Shown here piece by piece: positions 55,365 to 64,000 of a stretch of 64,000 bases of DNA. This DNA comes from Rotaria socialis (taxonomy: Eukaryota > Rotifera > Eurotatoria > Philodinida > Philodinidae): NCBI GenBank assembly GCA_905331475.1, contig CAJNYU010001910.1, forward strand, positions 62,001-126,000, in the 5' to 3' direction. Under the pieces are notes generated by a model. That model made no database searches. It saw only the letters and a list, made by a program, of their open reading frames with translations, and was not told the origin of the DNA. Position numbers and translations under genes: made by a program. The first letter of the stretch is position 1, and each line of letters opens with the position of its first letter.

Positions 55365-58051
55365 ATGAATCGTTCAATCGAATATTCTCAAGTCTTACAA
55401 CTATCTGATCCATTATCATCATCATCTTCATCATCAGCATCATCATCATCATCGTCAACAACGTTTTATACAAATCCAGTATTATGGACAATAGATCAAG
55501 TTGAAGAATGGCTTAAAGCTAATAATTTCGATGATTGTGTAGATATTTTATGTCATCAATCTCATATTGATGGAAAACGTCTAGTAAAGTTAAACCAAAA
55601 TGAAGTATTATCATTGACAAATAATAAACAATTATGGTTAAAAATAAAAAGTTTGAAACCAAAATCAGAACAATCCATGGTAATTCAACTCGAGCCGCCA
55701 AATACCAATTGTCAACGATATACATCATCCAATGAAATCGAAGATCAACCGTTCACACATTGTTGTTTCGTTACTTCAATACGTTCAGATAGAAAAAAGA
55801 CTCTATTAGCATTTCTTCTTGCATTCATGACAATATTGTTTTCTTCATTTATTATAACTATTGTTGATGAACGTATACCTGATCCTAAAAGATTTCCGCC
55901 ATTACCTGATCTTATACTTGATAATATTCAACCAATATCATGGGCATTTGCTGTAACAGAAAAATTAATTTTAATTGAAATGACAACACTTATTATTGTT
56001 ATACTTGCTCATCGGCATAGGTTCATAGAAAGAAAAAATAACTTGTTTGTTGTGTAATCATGAATGAATATTTAATTTTAGAATGATTATTCTTCGTCGA
56101 CTATTTACTATCACAGCGTCACTCTATTTTCTTCGAAGTATTACGATGGTTTTAACATCATTACCGGTGGCAACAACCGATACTGATTGTGAACCAAAGG
56201 TTTGTTTTTGAATGTTGTTTTCATTTAAATGAGTATCTTACTTGATTATCTTCCAATAGAAATTAATTAATTTTGAAGCTCGATTAAAAAAAGCAACTAT
56301 GATTTTTCTTGGTCAAGGTTTATCATCATTTGGTGTCAAAACATGTGGTGATTATTTATACAGTGGTCATACGTGTACTCTTGTGCTTGCAGCACATTTT
56401 ATTAGTGAATGTATGTATACACAAGTGAAAGTCTATGCGAATATGCGCATTTATTGTTGCGAAACATAAACTGTGCCCTTAAAGATTATAATTTTGATAG
56501 ATGAAGCACGTTGCCAGGTTGAGGGTGTTTTTTAATGTCATCTAGAAATTTGTTTGATAACAAAATACAGTGAATAACTTCAAGATAAGCATTAGAAGAA
56601 GAAGAAGAAGACGTATGCATCGGTGACATGAAAACAAGAACAGTGACTTTTGGTTTTTAAAGTTAAATATTTATCCTGTTAGATAAAAATGTGGCTGATA
56701 TTCGCTAAAAAATCTCTATGAATCAGTGAAAATAGGAAAGATTAATAAGTACATGTACAGATGCAGAATTTTTGGAATATTTATCTATTTCTAAAGTAAT
56801 ACATACAAATTGCTATAGTACGTAGAATTTAGATAAAATTTGTTTGATCTTTGTTGATTTTTAAACATTTTATTCGAAAGAAAAAGTTTGAATGGTTAAT
56901 AAAGATGAAATTTAAGAAAGCTAGCATGCTACTATCTAGTTCGCTAATTTGTTACACTATAGTAGTCACTAAACGAAAAAAGAAATCAAAATAATTTCTC
57001 GAGTAGAACAGTTGTATCAATCAAAAGAGGATATGATTTTGAAAATAAAGTAGCACTTAGAACAGAATGTTTTGGTTCTTTCGAAGCAATAGTGTATGTG
57101 AGTAATTTTTTTAATTCTAACTGAAAATTTGCACATAAAATGACATTGACGAGAATGTCTTCTCATAAAAATTCCGCAGTCGCTCATTTTCTCCTATGGG
57201 GAGATAAGAAGAGTGAGTGTACCGCCGCGCAAGTGCAATTTAATAGACATTCTGATATCATAAACACAGGATAAGATAACAATCATGGAAATACATGATA
57301 ATCCAATAAGAAATTCTTTTTTCAAGATTTTTCACTATAAAAAGCTTAAGTGTAAATTTCGGAAATCAATTTCACGGTTGTTACGATAGAAAAATCATAG
57401 CCTTGATTCAACAATACAATTAGAATAAAATATTTTCGTAGTAACACACTTAGAATTCGAATTTGTTTTCTTCAGACATCAACAAGCCATTAGAATCTAA
57501 CTTGAAAGCAACATTCTTATGACCAAACAGAATTTCGAATGTAATGATTTATTTTTTCTTTAAGATACTCCACGTTCGTGTCAATTATTACATTATCTCA
57601 GTTGGATGTCCGCATTGGTTGGCATGCTTGGCATACTGGCTGGCCATCAACATTATTCTATTGATATTATTATTGCTTGGGTGCTCAGTTCTCGTCTATT
57701 CATCTACTATCATACGTAAGTGAAACATGTGGAAAATTTTATCCTATAAAAAATGATGCCATTTTTTCTCTATCTAGTATGGCTAACAATCGAACATTTT
57801 TACAAACAAATACTAGTAGAATGTGGTTCTGGTTTCCATTGTTTTCCTATTTTGAAGAGAATGTCAAAACTGCAATACCGAATGAATATTGTTTACCTAA
57901 TTTCGTTTATGAATCACGTGCAATGATAAATAATTGGATGGAATCAATACGATATTCAGTTTATTGGGTTATTCTATTTCTATTTATTGTTATAACGTAC
58001 AGTTTTTCGTTCTCGAAAAAGATGAATTTTTCGTCAATAATTGAAAGATAA
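55365..58051 (+). CDS. SAMD8: SAMD8-like sphingomyelin-synthase-related protein, copy B
   Basis: Exons 55365-56020, 56082-56199, 56260-56410, 57565-57715 and 57778-58051 encode 449 aa. An N-terminal poly-Ser run precedes a SAM domain (LWTIDQVEEWLKANNFDDCV). Then come membrane helices, ERIPDPKRFPPLPDLILDNI, the motifs CGDYLYSGHT and AGHQHYSIDIIIAWVLSSRL with YYH, and FPLFSYFEENVKTAIPNEY. The catalytic residues are intact. Unlike copy A it has an extra hydrophobic helix near the C-terminus (VYWVILFLFIVITYSFSF). Copy B fuses exons 1-3 of copy A but shares the intron positions around the catalytic core, so the pair arose by tandem duplication followed by intron loss or gain. AATAAA at 58260-58265. 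Confidence 0.88.
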
Positions 58052-61000
58052 ATAATCATCGAGAAAATTTTTTCACACCTGGTATACATACGAAATGTAA
58101 TGTGTGTTTTTTTGCTTCTTATTTTGATGTTTATCTTCTTTTGTGTGAATGAGTACCTTGGATATTTATGTCAGATGCGAATCGTGGCTTCTATATATAT
58201 TATCTATTTTTCTAGTACATCTGAAATTGTCTTTTTCTTTTCGTCGTATTGTTGAGAATAATAAAAGCATGATGAGATTCTTTGCAGATCTTTTCCTTTC
58301 AGACATTTAGAGCTAATTACGAAAGGAGGAAAAGAACGAAACTTCTGCATTTCAGCGTACTTCCAAACTATGTGATAACTATCCTTCAGAATACTTTAGC
58401 TAGCTGAAGTCTACTGTCGACCTGTGTAACGGTATATGAGCCGAAGTTCAGTGTTATGCAAGTATACCTGATAATAAAGTCTAAAAACTTCATTGTACTA
58501 AAAAATTTGAGTATCAGCGTCGTAAAACGAATTATTGGAACTTAATTATCAGATACACTTTCATAGTCTGAACTCTAGCTAATATACCGCAACGCAAGTC
58601 GATCGTAGACTTGAATTAGCTGAAAACTTCCGAATAATAATAATAATAATAATGACATAGTGTGAGAGTATGTTAAAGTACGAAATGTTTGCTTTTTTTC
58701 ACTTGTGATTATAACATAGAGGTCGTAACGTGTTGATTGATGTTCTTAACACAAGGTTAGTAATTAACACAAGGTTAGTAAACAAATACAATTTGAATAA
58801 TCTATCAATTATTTCGAAATTAGTAGTACCCAAACAGAATGATTCATTGTGAGCAATGTTTTCTGTTCTCGATGCTCGAATACATATACGGCAGAATATC
58901 AAGTAACATGAGAATAAATTATTTTTGTCGAAATAGTACTTCGACAAGTAGTTGATATTCGAGAATGGCGAGCATTAAAGGTTAGATAATGGTTTATTTA
59001 ATTATAATGCTACGCTCCTTTAAAAAATATGATAGCTGCTACTAGTGAAAAAAGACATATTGAATAGAATATATTTTAGTTATTTCGTTCAATGAAGATG
59101 GAGTTTTATATGATAATTTGCAATGATGAATATTAACAGATAGAATCACTAAATATGGAATTTTTTTTCTCACGAATCAAAAAGGAATAAGTAAAAATAT
59201 CTTATTGATTCAGTTGAATATTTATTGAATTTTATAAATTATATTGAATTTGTTCTAAACATTCGTAGTAATCTTATTTTCATGAATTCACTAAAAATTA
59301 TCAATTTAAGTTATTTTCAATATTCATTTAAACCTAAGTTTTTATCCTATCAATCGAAACATTTCTTATTATATCGCCATATTGATAGTATTCGGCATTT
59401 ATATGTCTATTCAATCACATAAAAATACTCAGGATATTGTCGCTAAGACTACAAAGTATAATTCTGTATCGTTATGTATTTCTAATATATTTCTGATGTG
59501 TTTCTATGTATTTTTAACCATTCGAAAGGACATACAAATACTGGCAAATACCGAAAAATACAGAAATAAACTTTACCCGCTATAATTCTCACCAGAGAAA
59601 ATGCTATTATTACATATTTAACTATTACTATCGATATGTATGGTAGCATGGGCATGCCATAAATTTAATAGTGAAAACAGTTAGAATGTTGTGAATTAAA
59701 TTAAAACAAAAATGTCTTTCTACTCATAATCGCTTTTCTGATAGTTAACTTAAGTTTACAATGAAATATATAACAGCTGCAGATGGATAGCAACAAGATT
59801 TACGGTAAGAAAAGCTTTTTCCGGAGACTAATATAATAACAATGTTAAAAATCAACTGTTCATAGTTGCAGTAGAATAAACATACAAAATTAGTATATAT
59901 AATGAAATAAAATTAACAGTATCCTAAACGATGGAACGATCAGTTACTGATCATCTTGATCCTTGTTAATGGTTAGTGATGTTTACCAAAAACTGTTCTC
60001 ATAAAAGAATTGATAGAATTTTTCACGAACTACATCCCCATATACTTACGTTAGTATTTGCGACCATATTATCTTGAATAGGAAAAACTACGATTTATTT
60101 TTATTAATTCTGCTGTCCTTTTCAGTCATGGCGAGTCTCTGCATATAAAACAGTGTTGACCATAGAAAATACAGTTAAGAATTTCCGCGAATATCTCCAT
60201 CATGTAGCCTACGAAAGAGACAACTGTTTGAAAATTCTTCAAATTAAATGTAATATACAAACATTTTTTGTCTTATTTTAGTTCTATATTTTGATATTTT
60301 GACTGTCAAAGGTCGGCTCTGGTACAAAATACAAATCATATTCTGAATTAGCACAAAAAAAACTACTTTGAATAGTTGAGATCTTCAGTGACTATTTCTT
60401 CCTTCGAAATTTGACCCATGGGAGGAAATAGGAAAGAAATCAGAAAAATATGTCTCAGAGGAGAAAGTCGATCGAGCATTGTCGACAAAAACAATCCATT
60501 GAAATATAAGCTATTTTTTATGGTGACCTTAAATATTATGTTTATATCTTACTACAGAGTTGACCTTTAACCGTCAAAATAAAGAAATAGAGAATTGGAA
60601 AAGAAAATTGATGTAAGAATTAGTTTAAATCTCTCAGTGTGCGGCAACTATGAGCGCCATATACTCATTTTGAAGAGCTTCTAAGTAGTATTTTTTATAC
60701 TTTTAAATTGCAAACAATTCCATCAAAGTTTTAGTATATAAACACACTTTGTATGGTCGATACTATTTATTGCATGGAGACTCATTACAAGTGAGAAAAT
60801 TATTCGACAATTACATTTTTTCCTGTCAAAATATGATGCTCGAGAATGTTTAGTACATGAATATATGGCTTGCGAAGAGCTTCATAAAACCGTATATGTG
60901 AAAATTTTGTACACACTATTGTTTGATACCACCATGAGTACCGTGCTCAATAGTTGATCATGTTTAGAAAGATTCTATTTGTCTATTAGTGAATTGATTC

Positions 61001-61821
61001 TAATGTCATCGCAATCTTATGAAACCAAGAGTTACCAATTATATGATTTGCTGCGCTGTCACTTGATGTGAAATGTTTTATATTGCGCCTTTTAATTGCG
61101 AATACGTCACCTGATCATATCGAGCAGCAGCTATGTATGTTTTCTAGGGGAGCAATGAAACTTTTTGATGGCAAACAATTAGTAAACGAATGTTATCCTG
61201 TGAATCGATTTCGATAAACTATTGAAGTCTAGTTATTTTTTGAATTAAGAGAATGTGAGGAACTTCGTTTTACATTCGGAGAGTAATTATTGTTACTGAG
61301 TATCGCAAATGAAATAATAGAAGAAGAAAAAAAAAATAAAGACGTAGTTATGCTTTTCTTTTCTCTTTTCATCAAGAGAAAGAGAAAACCAAGGCCAATA
61401 CGAAGTTCGACTGTTTTCTTATTTTTTTCTTTTTATTGCTTATATTAGACTTGGTACGTATGAGAATTCATATTTAAACGGATCAATTTTTCGGCATGAA
61501 ATCGGTTAAATTAAAAGATTTGATAAAACATTGCATTTTGTTTTGCTTTTTTGTAATTGATTCGATCATGCGAGGGTTTTTAAGGCTTATTGCAATCAAC
61601 ATGGGGTCTATTACTGTTTTCCAACAAAAAGAAAGAGTAACGTGCATAGCGTACTGTTAGATATATAGTCATTACTATTTATCGTTTCTTTTCTATTTAC
61701 ACACAACTCTATCTCTATGACAATATTATTGAACCTTTATTTTCTGATTATTATAGGAAGCGATATAAATTAATTTTTCTGACAAAGAAAAATGTTCTCT
61801 AAATAATATATTAACTACAGT
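58052..61821. other. 3.8-kb intergenic region
   Basis: No supported gene. It contains an (AAT)n run near 58636 and an 18-bp tandem duplication at 58746-58781. The short ORFs are AT-rich without domain character. Confidence 0.6.
58746..58781. repeat. 18-bp tandem duplication
   Basis: TTAACACAAGGTTAGTAA occurs twice back to back with no mismatch. Confidence 0.95.
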
Positions 61822-63844
61822 ATGTCATCACAAGACTGCTTGAAAACATCAATTGGACTGTTACCACCTGTGTCACCATCGCCTCAATTATTTTCATCAC
61901 AACAAATTGAAAAAAAAAGTCTTCAACGCATTGAATCGAGTGTCAGTATTGGCTCTTCTACGCATACCGTTGTACATCGTACAACATCATGGCGATGGGT
62001 TATTGTTTTCTCATCGTTTTGTGTTCATTTTGTTGCTGATGGTGTTCTCTTTTCGTTCGGTATTCTAATGCATATGATTAAAGATGACCTTCATATTGCA
62101 TTGCATACAGTTGGTATTATTGCATCATTATTCATTAGTTTACCTCTGCTTTTAGCACCACTATCTAGTGCGTTAGTTAACAAATGGGGATGTCGACTAG
62201 TGACTATGCTCGGTGGATTTCTCTGTTCAGTAGGCTTAGTTTTCGCTTCATTAACGGGGACTTTTTTCGGTGCTGTAGTTGGAATTGGTATATTTTGTGG
62301 TATGAAAATAGTTGTTTAGAATTTAATTTTTGTTTTTCATTTTGACATCTATTAAAATAGGAGTTGGCCTATCGTGTGTTTATGTTCCTGCAGTAGTTAT
62401 AGTAGCACATTATTTTGATGAAAATCGTGCTATTGCAACAGCTATTGCTGTTGGTGGAACAGGTTTGAACCCGATAAAATCTTGCAAATCGTTTCCAATC
62501 AATTTTTAGGTCTCGGAAATGCTATTGTTGCACAAGTTATTCATGCTTTAAATGATTATTATGATGATTGGCGAGAAACAACTTTATTTTTGTCCGGAGT
62601 ACTTTTTACAATTGTTGGGTTCGGTGCACTTTTTCGACCTGTAGAATTTTCATTACCTCGTAAAAGTAAAGGTTTTCATCATGCAATGCCTGATACTGTT
62701 CGAATATCAAAATTTATGACTTCGGTGGAAAGATTACAATGCTTTATACAAGGGATGGATAAACAACGTGCATCAAATCAAGCGAATCAAATCGTTAACA
62801 TATCAAAGTCAAATCATGAAACAAATAAATTAGGTTTATTTGATTCATATTCAGCTGATGATATTACAAAACTTAAAAATGGATCAATTGATAATGTTGT
62901 TGTGCAAACATGTCACGAAGAAATGTCTAAAATTAAAATTTCTTATGCACGGAGAAGTCAAACAGAAAATAATCCAAGTGATGCAAAAATAGGTTCCATA
63001 CAATTTTTTTCTACTCATTTTCTTCCTGTTGAACAAGATACTGAATTATTAGAAGTATATAATCAACCATTAAGTCAAAAAGATATTTTCTATCGCGGAA
63101 ATGTACCATCAAAACTTGGACATTCATCAAGAAAAAGTTGTCCAAATTTACTTCAATATTATGTTTATGAAGAATCATTAGCCACGATATCTGATGATGA
63201 TGATGATGATGATGATAATGGTGATGCTGTGGATTCAATTCATAGCCATCATAAACACATGTTATTCTATCACAAAGGTTTATCATTTCTTCATACACTA
63301 CGACGAATGTTAGGCTTACAGCTATTTTGCGATTATCGTTATTTAATTTTCTTTATATCGCAATTTTTATTTTATTTATTTTATGATTTAGTTTATCTTT
63401 TTCCAAGTAAATTTAATTTTTTGAAAAACTAATTTATGCTCTTAAATCTTTTTGCTTTATTTATTCTAGTCGATTACGGTGAATCAGTCATTGGTTATTC
63501 AAAAAAACAAATGACTATGTTAGTTACTGTACTTGGTTTCGGACAATTTTTTGGACAAATCATGTTTGGACTTTTAGCAAACTATTCGCGTATAAATGAA
63601 TTAATACTTTATGATGTTGGTGCGGCACTCTGTGGACTTGCTAGTTTGCTTATACCATTTGTTGTGTATTCATATCCTGCATTAATTATGATAATTCTAC
63701 TTTTTGGGCTTTCAATATCAGCTAATTATGCATTAACATCAGTTATTCTCGCCAATATGTGTGGTTTAGAATTATTAACATCCGCTTATGGGCTCATTTT
63801 ACTTGGACAAGGCGTATCATCATTATCCGGCCCAATTATTGGAG
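61822..63844 (+). CDS. SLC16 (monocarboxylate-transporter-like) MFS protein, 3' end missing
   Basis: A plasma-membrane carrier of the MFS monocarboxylate-transporter family. Ex. 61822-62299, 62361-62462, 62510-63406 and 63470-63844 (617 aa so far). Seen: a Ser-rich N-tail, then SWRWVIVFSSFCVHFVADGV, the usual TM1 start; VNKWGCRLVTMLGG (loop 2-3); GLSCVYVPAVVIVAHYFDEN and RAIATAIAVGGTGLG (TM4-5); a long cytosolic loop of about 200 residues with an Asp8 run; and TM7-10, ending in SLSGPIIGG. That last motif normally precedes a short stretch with TM11-12, so the final exon(s) lie beyond the window. Reading through the donor at 63845 gives a stop at 63894. The substrate cannot be told; the loop is longer than in MCT1. 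Confidence 0.85.
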
Positions 63845-64000
63845 GTAAAGAAATTCTAGAACTTCCTATCGGAAAATTTATTATTTTAGGATAAAAGCAA
63901 AAAAATATTTTTTTCAATAATTGCGTACCGGTGAAAAGAAATATTATAATTTTACATATCAAAAATATTATAGTAGGAGAATAGAAAAAATTATCCTAAC

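Noticed and set aside
62000-63300. Minus-strand His-rich ORF in the SLC16 gene
   Set aside because: Antisense of the Asp-run in the transporter loop.

Overview
This is a 64 kb window of an AT-rich animal nuclear genome. Genes are split by many short introns (mostly 45-65 bp, canonical GT-AG), with metazoan signatures (EBF/COE, DYRK1, SAMD8, PDZD8, NAA38, STPG). Compact introns, long AT-rich intergenic DNA and short TGTGGG-like tracts fit a bdelloid rotifer. The phylum is an inference; the animal origin is seen in the proteins. Exon chains below were joined by hand from splice sites and reading-frame continuity.

Left part (0-21.4 kb): a C-terminal exon of an unknown gene; a small minus-strand ORF; an unrecognised 235-aa spliced gene; a 3.4 kb gap with a TATA/intron module and a 62-bp hAT-like mini-element; a DYRK1 (minibrain) kinase gene with two alternative first exons and two alternative C-termini; a PDZD8-like ER lipid-transfer tether; NAA38; a C9orf85 homologue; and, convergent with it, a Mab-21-domain protein with an N-myristoylation-type start.

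Middle (21.4-38.6 kb): about 7 kb with no confident gene (one candidate orphan exon), then an EBF/Collier transcription factor on the minus strand with an optional stop-containing 3' exon, a gap, and an STPG4-like PG-rich-repeat protein.

38.6-48.5 kb: a minus-strand ABCC4/MRP4-type transporter that appears dead. It has an in-frame TGA inside the first ABC signature motif, a second TGA in TMD2, a deletion/frameshift in TMD2, and a duplicated exon flanking an inserted, multiply broken BTB(T1)-TLDc pseudogene. One insertion border carries telomere-like TGTGGG tracts in fusion orientation; the other carries the window's only ambiguous base. Upstream lies a Cys-rich protein gene.

Right part (48.5-64 kb): a possible gene relic, two tandem SAMD8-like genes (SAM domain plus sphingomyelin-synthase-type membrane domain), a 3.8 kb gap and the start of an SLC16-like MFS transporter running to the window end.

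The genes do not form a common pathway; this is an ordinary gene neighbourhood. I do not see a clearly novel system. The most unusual structure is the telomere-like-junction/pseudogene insertion inside the ABCC gene.
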